Source: Lineus longissimus (taxonomy: Eukaryota > Nemertea > Pilidiophora > Heteronemertea > Lineidae). Taken from it: a stretch of DNA of 64,000 bases. Shown one piece after another: positions 20,725 through 30,925 of this stretch. The stretch is taken from NCBI RefSeq assembly GCF_910592395.1, contig NC_088311.1, positions 10,172,501 through 10,236,500 of the forward strand, given 5' to 3'. The notes beneath the pieces are model-generated. The model was not told the DNA's origin. It did no database searches and saw only the letters and a program-made list of their open reading frames with translations. Each line of letters starts with the position of its first letter. Within the stretch, counting starts at the first letter, position 1. Both the position numbers and the translations under genes were made by a program.

Positions 20725-21506
20725 TATGCCCTTCAAAAAGGCACGCCGGCCATTTTCGAAGAATCCAGGCATCACTGCCAGCAGACACTTCAGAATTTTT
20801 GAAAGGACATGTCCTCTGGATGTTCCTGACAACCTGCAATCGCAGTCGTGCTGAAACAAAAAGGAAACTGTTTGCTCTCATTCCATCAACATCACTGACA
20901 GAAGAAAATTCTGATTCTATTATGAGAAACTTGGACTCGCGATTACAAATGTTGATTACGAAGTACAATAGTTACCACAAGTTGACAGACGTTTCTGAAT
21001 TTAACTCATTCTGAGTGTTGTGCACAGAAAGGTTTGTGATGACTCCTTCCGATATTGACACTGTAGGCCTACAGGCTGTTGAGTCTGTCTGCCAAGCGCC
21101 ACAGGGGGAGACTGTTGTTATTCCACCTTCGGCAGAGGCTCAGACTACTCTTGTTCCACCTTCACCAGTGAAATCTAGAGCTGTTGCGAAGTGCAGCAGG
21201 TGCAAATCTCTCAGAAAGTCTGTCATGGGGATGCGTGAAAAACAACTTGAGCTTCAAAAAAGGGAAAGTTGGCTGTTAGCAGATTTCAGTAAACAATCCA
21301 AGAAACATGCTCATGTGAAAAGACTAAATCAGAAAGTGAAACAAAAAGATGAACAAATAGCAAAACTTCAGGACGATTCAGGACTTTACAAAAGTTTGAA
21401 GGAAGCAAGGAAGATGATTTCCGTCCTAAGGTGGTCCTCGGGTGTCATTTATATCAAAACAGAAATTTTCCCGATTTTTCAAAAGTTGCAGAAATGCATT
21501 GATTGA
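20725..21506 (+). pseudogene. Coiled-coil protein, frameshifted, possible N-terminal part of a transposon gene
   Basis: The ORF from ATG 20725 (MPFKKARRPFSKNPGIT) breaks after about 42 codons. Another frame continues with AETKRKLFALIPSTSLTEEN and YNSYHKLTDVSEF to 21014. A third frame, 21036-21506, has CSRCKSLRKSV and a long Lys/Gln-rich heptad region (about 21220-21410). Similar coiled-coil ORFs often accompany transposases in invertebrate genomes. I do not recognise a catalytic domain. It could belong with the transposase at 22057-28090. Confidence 0.35.
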
Positions 21507-22056
21507 TGTCTGAAGAACATGTTTTTACATTGTTTTTTCCTACTAAATCACTTATTCGAGCACAAAAATGAACTTATTGTGAACAAGTCTCCCATAATTT
21601 GTAAAGATTCTAAGACAATAAAGATTGTTTACCCCTAAAACACGCTACTTTGATCGATAATATCTCCGTAAGTATTGTGCCGTTTTGACATCGGCAGGCG
21701 CCATTTTTGTTCCATGAAACCAGCTGTTCTCGAATCAACAATCAACAAGCCAAGAACATTCACGAATCATCCCGACAATTCCCTTATAAGGGACCGGTAT
21801 TTTCCAAGAATATAGGTCAGACGCGTCTTTACATAATTTATGTGGTTCAAAGTTGACCAGGCATGCGCAATGAGCGCAGTTTTGAAACTGGGCATGCGCA
21901 GTAAGTATTCAGATGTTCATTTGTTTTACTGCACATGTACAATGAAGCTTCCATTGTTTCTGGTAGCCATTTGTAAACAAAAACCATTGTTAGTTCACAA
22001 TAGCTGGATACTCAAACAAACCATTCATATTTAGATATTTTGGCACAATAGCGACA
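21507..22056. other. Intergenic, two GCATGCGCA words
   Basis: No gene. GGCATGCGCA occurs near 21860 and 21892, similar to NRF1-type promoter half-sites, about 170-200 bp upstream of ATG 22057. A promoter role is speculative. Confidence 0.25.
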
Positions 22057-23133
22057 TGACAAGGGTAAAGAAAAACTCAAAGGAAACTAGCTCATTCGGA
22101 GTAAGTCGTTCGAAGCATAAACGTGGACGGAAAGCGGCTCCAAAAGGGGCCCAAATGAAACAACCAGATTCTACAAGGCGTGCCAAATGCATCAGAGCAC
22201 AGAGGTAGAGTGAACGAAGGGTTACATGGGGCAAGTGTTTTCAAGGCTTTAAGCCAGGATGACAATGATGACAGTAATAAAGAGGGTGAACATGGTGAAG
22301 TCAAAACTCGATTCACAAAAAAACTTGAGTATCTGGCAAATATCAGTGGTGTTTATAGCCATGCTGAACATTGTGTTGACGATGCCCCAGAATATGGTTT
22401 TGTGGACTTGTGCTGTATGAATAAAATGATGGCGGATGCCCCAGAGGTCTGTCCGGAATGTGACTGCCGTGAAAGAAATTTTGTACATTTGTCTGGGGAT
22501 GACAATGGCTTTGCCATGAGGCTTGTCCTGCAGTGCCAAGAATGTCGGTGTGTCTTGGCAAAGGGATTTTCAAGTCAAATGTCAACAGACGTTCCGTTTT
22601 CACAACAATCAGTAGCCTTGAATGTGAAAGAAGCAGAAATAGAAAAATACAAGAAACAAGTGCAAGATCTGCAAAGGCAGTTGCATGTGAAAGACATGGT
22701 TTTAAAAGAAACTGAGGTGCGCTTAAAGGCTCAGATAGATGTGTTGAAGGCAACAATTGTTGATCTTTTGTCTGAGAGGAATACAGCCAATGAAAAGGTA
22801 AAGGTTTTGGAGAAAGATCTAGCTAGTGCACAGGGGCAACTTGAGCAGGCTAGAGCAAAATTGAAAAGTCCTTCTGGAAAATCATTTCTAGAGGTGAGGG
22901 AAAATACTGAAGGAGTTTTGATGGCTAGGGATGCTTTTAGTGGGAAAAGATCTGCTCAGTTTGCATGTGTGCCAAGGCCAGAACTTCCTGCTTCTGAAGC
23001 AGGTCCGAGGTCTTTAAGTGAAAGGTCAAAGTATTTGCGAAAGGTCCTCAATATGCTCTCAAGCAATAAAGAGCCCGGTCACAAGGACTTGGTTTCTTTA
23101 CTTACACACTTTGTGAAGACAAACAAAGACATT

Positions 23134-23420
23134 GGGTGAGGTCAAATCTCAGAGTTTACTAAGTGTTAACACCAGGTGTTAAGAAAGTGTTCCAAAACCC
23201 CGAGATTTGACCTCCTCACTTGACTCCTAGTTAACACTTTCTTAACACCGAGTTGACACTAAGTTAACACTTGGTAGACACCTAGGGAACACTTTGATCG
23301 CTCAGGTGTTCCCTTAATCTGAGGAAGTGGCCAAGTGTTAAGAAAATGCATTACAGATCGTGTACATCAGGTGTTAACCTCCTGGAGGTTAACACCTGTG
23401 AGAGGTCAATTCTCAGAGTT
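23134..23420. promoter_or_regulatory. Left subterminal array of GTGTTAAC-type words
   Basis: At least a dozen copies of (A)GTGTTAA(CAC) in both orientations, some paired as inverted repeats (AGGTGTTAAC...GTTAACACCT at 23370-23398). Such arrays in Harbinger elements are plausible binding sites for the Myb-like protein. Binding is inferred. Confidence 0.6.
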
Positions 23421-23432
23421 ACAAAGGCAGCC

Positions 23433-24338
23433 ATGTTTGCGATTCCTATGTTTCAAGTTGTTGCCCTAAGACATAATAGAAGAGCAGAGAACTTTATTCG
23501 AACGCCTGCCTACAGTGGAGAACCGATTGAGCGGCATATGAGGCTCAACCAAGAACAATTTGATCACCTTGTTGATTATTTTCATGGATGGAGGCAGGCT
23601 AATCACCAGGGGAATGGCCAAGTCAACGCAAGTACATCTTCAAGAAGAATGAAAACTTTTTTGCACTACCTCGCTTCAGGAGGCTTTCACAGACAGGTCG
23701 GTTATGCTGTTGGTTATGCTAAGCCAACTGCAATATTACATGTGACTGAGGTTTCTGACTTTTTCTTTGACATAGCTGCGCGTCATATTTCATTCCCTGA
23801 GCAGGATGAGTTTGATCAACTGGCCCAGCCTCTGGTTGATATCGACGGAGTTGAGCGGCAAGTGATTCTTTTCATAGACGGCGTTATTGTGAAAATCCAA
23901 AAGCCTGATAGGGCTGGTGATGCGTATTACTGTGGGAGGCCGGGGAAATGTTGCGACTCCATCAACGTGCAGTACGTTGTAGATCGATTTGGCAGGGTAA
24001 GACACGTTATAAGCGGAGTACCTGGATCGACGCACGACAAAACAGCGGCCGAGTGGTCTCGAGAATTGTTCGACTTCCTTCAGCAACTTCCAGAGGAGTA
24101 TGTTATGCTTGGTGATCCTGCCTACAGGAACCTGCACCGATCTGTGCTGATTACTTTTACTGGAAATAATCTTCGACAGGAACAACTAGATTTTAACAAC
24201 AGATGCACTCGACTCCGTCAAATAGTTGAGAGGTCTATCGGATGTACTGAACTGATATGGAGGATCAATCAGCTAAAACTTAAGAGAATAGGTACGCTGC
24301 GAAATATGGCCCTGTTTTTCCATCAAAATGCACTGTAG
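23433..24338 (+). CDS. PIF/Harbinger (HARBI1-like) DDE transposase, 301 residues
   Basis: Intronless. ATG 23433 (MFAIPMFQVV) is preferred over the ATG at 23346, which lies inside the subterminal repeat array; both are in frame. Visible catalytic blocks are ILFIDGVIVKI (first Asp), SINVQYVVDRFGRVRHV then PGSTHDK, VMLGDPAYRN (second Asp) and QIVERSIG (Glu). The family cuts and pastes DNA at about 3-bp targets and needs its Myb-like partner for nuclear import and DNA binding. The length is close to other Harbinger transposases (about 300-400) and no lesion is seen. The partner gene converges from the right, 500 bp away. An AATAAA lies near 24720. Confidence 0.93.
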   Translation: MFAIPMFQVVALRHNRRAENFIRTPAYSGEPIERHMRLNQEQFDHLVDYFHGWRQANHQGNGQVNASTSSRRMKTFLHYLASGGFHRQVGYAVGYAKPTAILHVTEVSDFFFDIAARHISFPEQDEFDQLAQPLVDIDGVERQVILFIDGVIVKIQKPDRAGDAYYCGRPGKCCDSINVQYVVDRFGRVRHVISGVPGSTHDKTAAEWSRELFDFLQQLPEEYVMLGDPAYRNLHRSVLITFTGNNLRQEQLDFNNRCTRLRQIVERSIGCTELIWRINQLKLKRIGTLRNMALFFHQNAL

Positions 24339-24838
24339 CAACATGCGTGTTACACAACCTTTACACCAATTTCTTGGCTTGAACCATATGTGAAAGACAA
24401 AGACAAAAGTAAAATAACTGAAAATGATTGCTTATTCTTAGTATCCCCAATTTAGTAACTGAAAGAGAAGCCTACTTGGCTGTCCAATCTGTGGCATGTC
24501 ACTACTTGTAAACAAATCCTGAACCAAAAATATGATGGAATAGTCATGGCTAGAACTGAAGAAACAAAATAGTCTGTTATCACACAACAATTGTACCTCT
24601 CTGTTTTGTGGGTGTAGTATAGATCAAGCCACCACTATAAAGAGCCATCTATAAAATTGACTAAAACTAATTCCATGCTGTTAGCGTGACAAATCGCAGT
24701 TTCTGTAACTGTTTTCATCAATAAAATGTTGTTCACTCAGCAATCATGGTAATTAATTGCATAAAAAGAGTCTTGTCTGTATGACGGAACTCGGTGCTTG
24801 AAAAATCCGGTATTGAGCGGGTTAGTAGGGACTGTAAT

Positions 24839-25624
24839 TTAGTCGGTATCAGGTAATTGTTCAATAATGGTTATTCCTCTCTCCTCCAACACAGCAGCAC
24901 GGAATAAACGAATCTCGTACACAAGTTCACGGAGCGTATCCCTGATTTCTTTCATCAAGTCACAAGTTTGCTCTTGATGTTGCACAGAAGAGTTCATGAA
25001 ATCACTTTCGTCCCTGGCCTTCTTTCCTGTGGTCACCGGGGGCATCATTTGTGAAGCAGGACGTTTTTTTCCGGCACTGGTACTGGCATCGGTTCCTGCC
25101 TGAACAGTTGGCGTTCCAGACCTTGATGTCGAAGGGGATGGAGTACTCCTATCTGAGCTGATGACAACACCGCGGTCATCTGGTATGCTGCAGTTTTCAT
25201 CGCTAGGGGTTTGGGGTCGGGAGTTCGTTGCAGATCCTGGCCTAGTGATGCCGGTTGGTGTCATAACAATTGCAGGTCTGGCTGCCCCGCCCTTCGGATA
25301 ATAAAGTCGATGGAAAGAGTCAAAAAGTTCAAATAATTCACGAGAGTCCTTGAGTTTTAAACCAGGGTGCATATCATCTGTTGCAGCCCCTGAAGCCTGC
25401 TGTGTCTTGATGGCATCTCGATATTCCTTCCCTAGGTTCTTAAGCATATTTTCAACCACTTCGGCGTGGGTACCAACGTGGTTCCCTACTGCTGCATAAA
25501 ATTCCTGGACCAGAGCATTCTTCTTGGCACGACGAAATGCCTCATGGTGATCAATCATGTACTCAAGAGTTTGCATCCTCTTCTCGAGTGTCCACTGGAA
25601 GCGTTTCTTCCCCTTTCCATCCAT
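24839..25624 (-). CDS. Harbinger Myb/SANT-like DNA-binding protein, 261 residues
   Basis: Read leftward from ATG 25624. The N-terminus has a trihelix/Myb-like layout: FQWTLEKRMQTLEYMIDHHE, then a helix with NALVQEFYAAVGNHV and a third with VENMLKNLGKEYRDA. The middle is Ser/Thr/Pro-rich with basic patches (GKKRPASQ; TGKKARDE) that could serve as nuclear signals, and the C-terminus is a helix (LMKEIRDTLRELVYEIRLF). This is the standard second gene of Harbinger elements, which brings the transposase to DNA. The full ORF has no disruption. Confidence 0.88.
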   Translation of the reverse strand: MDGKGKKRFQWTLEKRMQTLEYMIDHHEAFRRAKKNALVQEFYAAVGNHVGTHAEVVENMLKNLGKEYRDAIKTQQASGAATDDMHPGLKLKDSRELFELFDSFHRLYYPKGGAARPAIVMTPTGITRPGSATNSRPQTPSDENCSIPDDRGVVISSDRSTPSPSTSRSGTPTVQAGTDASTSAGKKRPASQMMPPVTTGKKARDESDFMNSSVQHQEQTCDLMKEIRDTLRELVYEIRLFRAAVLEERGITIIEQLPDTD

Positions 25625-25799
25625 GATGACTGCTCAGATGACAGACTTACACTAAAGATCTACGCATAGTCCAATTCAACCTCTCTTCAACATGGGCAAA
25701 GTGCCAGACCTGTGCAACCAGGAAACCAAGTGAAACTCACATCATTATGTAACTGTGGCATGGATTATTTACCACTGACATGCGCCAGGCTTGGCACCT

Positions 25800-25976
25800 T
25801 GCCCATGTAGAAGTAAAGTATCTAGAAGGTGTTAGGAAAGTATTATTCAAGTGTAATCTTGGTGTAACCCAGGTGTCACCAAGGTGTTAACCTGAACTTG
25901 GTGTCTAGGGTTCAGGTTAACACTTTTCACAGAGATTACACTTGGATAATCTAGGTGTAGAGTTTTGACCTCACCC
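25800..25976. promoter_or_regulatory. Right subterminal array of GTGTTA/GTGTAA-type words
   Basis: Counterpart of the left array: AGGTGTTAGG, AAGTGTAATC, AGGTGTTAACC, GGTTAACAC and GATTACACTTG within 150 bp of the right end. More diverged from GTGTTAAC than the left array. Confidence 0.55.
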
Positions 25977-28090
25977 ATTGTGTTAGAAGCATGCCAAAAT
26001 GCCAAGATCTCAGTGATAGAAAAACTGTCCCCTGGGGATTGTGTGGATTTGAAAGTTCTACTCAAACTACCCATGAGTAGATTTCGGGACCTGAGACTTT
26101 TCTTAGAAACCCACGGTGTTAGTATATTTGTATATCTGAAAAATGGGGTAGCTGAGAAACCCTCAGCCATTGCATTTTGTCGTGTGAAGTCAGTTGTTGG
26201 TACTATAAAACATGTACACAAACATCATATATGTGCTAAGTCTAAATTCATTGACCTCCCTCTCAAATTCAAAGGCGAGTTATGGCTAAAGATAGGTGGA
26301 GACAAAGGTGGATCATCTACGAAGTTAGTGTTGGAATTGGCTAATCTGGTATCATGCAATGCACCAGAAAACACAGAGTTGCTGGGCCTGTTTGAGGCGT
26401 ATGATTCCTTCGAAAATATTTGGGAGGTTTTTTCCCCCACTAAGAGAGGAAATATCCGAACTCGAAGGAAAGGTTTTAGAGTTGAACGCTGAAGGCGGTG
26501 TCAGTACATTGTACAAGAGTAGATTATTCCTCTTTGGTGATTACGCTTGGTTGTGCAGTGTATTGGGTCACCAAGGTGCTTCCAGCTCATACCCATGCAT
26601 ATTTTGCTGTGTTCCCTTGTCGTGCTTGAGGGAAAGAACCAGTGAGGCTCATACTCCTCAGTTAAAAGTAGATGGGAAATGGGTTGCTAATGGAAAGTGT
26701 CAGTTTCAAACTAGGACAGATCTCATGTACAGGGTAGACCTTGCTAGTTTTCAAAATTACAAAACGAACCCTACAAAACGAACGAGCAATGGGAAGTACC
26801 ACCATTCGATCATTTGAGAAAGATTGTTCCCCATATCTATAAGCCAAGTTGTACCACCCCCACTGCATATATTTCTTGGTTTGGTTAAACATTCGTATGA
26901 ACATCTGGAAAATAAGTGCATAGAAATTGACAGGGAACAAATGGGGGATGAGGAATGTGAAAAAGCGAAAAAGCTATATCAGTCTTGGCAAAAACTTTCT
27001 AATGAAGTCTCGGGAACTAGTTTGGAACTTTCTGAACTGAAAAATGAAGTTGAAGAAAAAAGCCGGTTCTTGAAATGTATTGAAAAACGAAACTGATCAG
27101 CGTTTCCAGGTGACACAAACCGGGTGTGCAGTAGCCCAGTTTGCATTGAGAGCAGGGCAAATTTGAATCCCCAGTGGATTATTTGTTACAAATGTAAATT
27201 ATCTGTTCACAAAAAATGTACAGGGTTGACAAGTAATGATGAATTGGAAGATGACGATTTTTCGTACCAATGCTTTTCGTGTAAGGGAGTCACCACTCCC
27301 AAAAAAATGATTAATGATTGCAAGCAGATTGTCAAAGAGTTAAAAGATTCTGAGAAAAAGTTGTCTACCAAGTTGAAAGCTGTTGAAAAACAATTGGAAG
27401 AGGTTTTTGAGGTGGTCAAAAAACATCAGGGTCCACTGGAATTGGCTTTGAATGAAGGTTTAGCAGGACTTCATATCTTTTAGCAGGCTTATCATAGTAA
27501 TTCCTTTGTTTGCAACCACTGCAAAAAGATTATTGAAAACCCCCAAATCCTTGTTGGAGTTTTGCAAAATCATCATGAAGTCCATGACTTGTTTTGGAGC
27601 TTATTCAGCCAACTCTTATTCATGTACAGATTGATCTCTGCATCTAGATTTCTAGAAGAAAGTGAAATCCAAAGTTTAACAGAAGCCTGTCACAGTTTTG
27701 GTGCATGGTATCCCTCCAAGTTCCCAACAGATACAGTGACTGTTAAGTACACTTATTAATTTTTCACGTTCCAGAATTTGCTGCAAAGTGGCAAACGCTT
27801 GGGTTACTTGGAGAACAGGGGGCAGAAAGTATCCATCGATTGATAAATCAGGATATGTGAACATATGCAGGTGTCAGGGACAAAACCGAGTAAATAAAAC
27901 TGGTGTGTCAGAACCATGCGCTAAGGTCTACGGCCAATTTGTCGGAGCACTGCAAACCAATTCCCAAAAAATGCAGATTGCTTATTGGTGGCAAGCCCTG
28001 CAAGGGATACTTGGAAAATGTTAAGGGAAATGCGAATGTGAGGCATTGCAAAAAATGTAGAGGTGAAGTGTGTATTTTATAAGAATGACT

Positions 28091-28460
28091 ATTTTGATCA
28101 TGCTGAAACTTATATTAAATGGTACAAATCAGAGAATTATCTAAATAAAAGTTGTAATATAACATAAAATATGTGGTTTTGTTTTTCTATCTCAGCTCAC
28201 TGAATAATTAAAGGCAACTTTAATCAACCAGAGGACACCTACTTGGCATGGTATAAATTGTGTCTACAGTGAAATAATAGCCCTAAGATGTCACAAACTA
28301 ACCTAACAACCTTATAACAATGACCCTCCCTTGGTACTTTCTGTGGATAGTCATCCCATGTGCTCACTGTTTACCTATTTAACATAATCAGGTAAATAAA
28401 CCACGTGAGCCCCCTATATCCAGGTAGAGGAACTATCGATTTCAATTCTTTGGCTAACAG
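28091..28460. other. Intergenic, no gene seen
   Basis: AT-rich spacer with no recognisable feature. Confidence 0.3.
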
Positions 28461-29141
28461 ATGTGTGTGACGAGTCAGGATTTCCGTTTGCGCCCAAATC
28501 TGGGAAGATTCTGGCCATGAGAGGGGTCAAAAACTGTTACAGGTTAACAAATGGAGACAAAGGACAAATTACAGTCCATTGTTGTTTCAGTGCGTCAAGT
28601 ATGCATGTATCTCCTATGGTCATTTTTCCCCTCAAACGCATCAATGCTTCATACCTCAATGGTGCAGAAGATTATTGCATTGGTAGGTCAGAAAGTGGGT
28701 GGATGGACTCTGCCGTCTTTTATGAATGGTTGGTCAATCATTTTCACCCCACCCTGAAAGAAAATGGGGTGAAATTCCCTGTAATCCTCTTTCTTGATGG
28801 GCATAGCTTTCACATCAACCAAGAGACAAAGTAAATACTGTCTAAAAAATGGTATACATCTCTCCTGCCTGTTGCCCCATGCCTCACACATTGTGCAACC
28901 TTGTGACTTGACCCTGTATAAGTCACTGAAATCAACTTGGTCAAAGGCTGTAGAAGAATTTCAAAAAGAACACGTAGGTGAGTATGTGACCAAGAGAGAA
29001 TTTTGCCCAGTTTTCAGAAAGGCCTACGAGACATCAATGGAAAAATCCCAGGAGATCGCAGAAAATGGATTCAGGAAAGCTGGGCTGTAACCCTGGGATG
29101 TGGCCGCCATCGATATGACCAAGACCCTTCCATCCATGTAG
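28461..29141 (+). pseudogene. pogo/Tigger-type (DDE_1) transposase remnant
   Basis: Begins at an acceptor-like CTAACAG with DVCDESGFPFAPKSGK, the first catalytic block of pogo/Tigger/Jerky transposases. QITVHCCFSAS, PMVIFPLKR and PVILFLDGHSFHI (second Asp) follow. The frame is lost near 28830 and resumes in another frame with KNGIHLSCLLPHASHIVQPCD (third Asp) and GFRKAGL. A TAA after AGLPP-type sequence and TAG at 29139-29141 end the match. No N-terminal CENP-B-like domain is present. A pogo-type MITE occurs at 48320-48497, but its link to this copy is unknown. Confidence 0.8.
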
Positions 29142-29759
29142 TTCAGTAGTTTGTTTAGTTAGTTAATTTAGATTAAATTTAAACCTGGAGTTTCTGATCC
29201 TGGCGCTATATAAGGGTGCTGGACAGATGAGTGGTGTTAGCTGCGTCGAACCAGCTGTTATAACATTGTGATTGTAAATTCATGAATTGAGTGAGGTAAC
29301 TTTTTGTTTGAACTTGCTGGGTCCACGTGTAGTTGATACCAGCGCAGTTATAGTTATCCAGGAAGGAATTTTAGAGTAGTGATAGTTCCATTCGTATATT
29401 TGTTTATATAGGCGTTGTTTTACTCGACATTCGCATCCACATTCACTGTCCCTTTATATTATTGTATTGTATTGTAGTGTACATTCGTCATATGATATAA
29501 CACACACGATTTTACCTATACTAAATTAAGTCTGCCGAGGACGGCTGTGTTTTAAAGAGGGGGAAAGTGAAACGGGCACCAAAATTACTTTCTCATTTTC
29601 GTAACCTTTTATGTAAACCTAGTTCCAGGCACAATGGTTTATTTCGTTTATTTTCGGACAAATTGTCAACAACTCTTTCTATCCATTTCCTGGATGCGTC
29701 GCCATTTTATCGGTCATGTGACCAGGACGGCGGCCATCACTGTTTACAATTTTCTCTTT
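29142..29759. other. Intergenic, no gene seen
   Basis: Spacer left of the retrotransposon. A short open frame (29567-29761) runs into the retrotransposon repeat and has no support. Confidence 0.3.
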
Positions 29760-29905
29760 GAAAACAGAAGAATGGCATAAATGTTTTTATGACGCTTAGC
29801 CGGATGTCTTGCGCATGTGTTGTTATGCTAATTGAGGCGGGGTGCAGTGGTGCATTCGATCACGTGCAGCTAGCCTCTTCGTTTTTGCACGGAAAGAAAA
29901 GAGAA
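29760..29905 (+). repeat. Ngaro split direct repeat A1
   Basis: 146 bp starting GAAAACAGAAG and ending GGAAAGAAAAGAGAA; pairs with A2 at 35313-35457. Confidence 0.9.
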
Positions 29906-30925
29906 CAAAGTTTTGGCAACATAAAGGCCTAACCGAGCCCGAACAAAATGTATATGGCACTGACATGGTGCATTTAAACAATTTGGGCAACCTCAAGTTA
30001 TATCGTAGCGTTCGGGCCGCTGTCCGCTCCGCGGTAATTGCTCGTCAGCTTTAGGCTAGTGCTCTTTTTTAGGTGTGTAGTTTTGCGTCTCAGGCGCTAA
30101 CTACGTGTAGGTATAGTGTGTTTGCGCACAAACAGTTTAGATGGAGTTTTTCTGCTTCGCCAGTCAATGGTCTAAATCGAAATCGTCCATTATTTAAGAA
30201 AGGTTTTAGCCGCTTACTTTGATGTCACAAGTAGCGGTGTGGTATTTTTATAGCAACAAATACATTGTCATTGTTCGTGTTCTCCCTTTGGGCTAACTGT
30301 ACCGTTGGCCGGAGGCATCAACATTTATCTAATACCTTGCTATTTGTTGTTGCAAAATTGCGGCGCCATTCCAGCTAAATCCCTTCTCGTTGTGTAGGGT
30401 TCTTTTTAGGAGTTTTTCTTAATTAAACTCACGGTTACGGTTTGGCGTTGTTCTTCATGCACAATAGTTTGCGGCTTTTTTTTTTTTCTTCTTTTTTTCG
30501 CCTGATATCCCTTTGGGGTACTTATATCCTTTGTCGGTATTTTGCCTATAAGGCTGATATTCCTTGGCTTTATGTTATTCAAGCTATTCACGGTATGTCC
30601 GCCGACCCTTCCGGTATGAAGTGGTAACTGTTTGTCCCTCTGATAATCGCTTGAAGTGGACCCGGTGGTCTACCAGGGCGCCCTCCAACAACTCATGGTT
30701 TTACGAGCTGGCTACTGGAGGGTAGCGTCCTTTTGCTTGGTTTAAGCAAGTTCAGCTTCTATCAGAGGGTTCTTGCTTGCATAATTGCTTGGTCTTAAGC
30801 AGATGCAGCATTCCTGGTGAAACAGTTGGGCGGTATATAGTGCTAGCTCTAGGTTCGTTCGCTTTTGTCGAACGCCAATGTCAAGTCCAGGGCTACTATC
30901 TTAATTACCCTTTCAGGTCTCCATC
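29906..30925 (+). other. Ngaro 5' leader
   Basis: About 1 kb between A1 and the gag-like ATG. Short ORFs (29842-30054, 30777-31055) have no family resemblance. A T-run at 30476-30497 is the only notable feature. Confidence 0.4.

Larger units (their letters stand above)
23134..25976 (+). mobile_element. PIF/Harbinger transposon, complete (2843 bp)
   Basis: Terminal inverted repeats GGGTGAGGTCAAA (13 bp perfect) lie at 23134-23146 and, inverted, at 25964-25976. ATT is duplicated outside (23131-23133 and 25977-25979), the 3-bp size expected of Harbinger. It carries the two diagnostic genes in convergent orientation, a DDE transposase and a Myb/SANT-like protein. Both ends have about 250-bp subterminal zones crowded with GTGTTAAC/GTTAACAC-type words. 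Confidence 0.93.
22057..28090 (+). pseudogene. DDE transposase ('GGDKGG...GEQGAESIH' type), split by Harbinger and frameshifts
   Basis: ATG 22057 opens a basic N-terminus; after a frame change near 22190 the frame runs to 23133, with a Cys-rich domain (CPECDCRE, LQCQECRC) and a long coiled coil (about 22620-22870). The Harbinger element lies here; without it and one ATT copy the frame continues unbroken at 25980. Then LWLKIGGDKGGSSTKL (likely first Asp), a frame change near 26436 at a T/C run, RLFLFGDYAWLC (second Asp) with YPCIFCC, HIFLGLVKHSYEHLE, a PHD-like zinc cluster (27129-27297), and LGLLGEQGAESIH (about 27800; likely Glu). The superfamily is not certain; the D-D-E layout and Cys pairs loosely recall RAG/Transib. 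Several stops make it dead. Confidence 0.6.

Noticed and set aside
21850-21905. Bidirectional promoter from two GCATGCGCA words
   Set aside because: The nearest ORF belongs to a decayed transposase and no other promoter evidence is visible; kept only as a remark.
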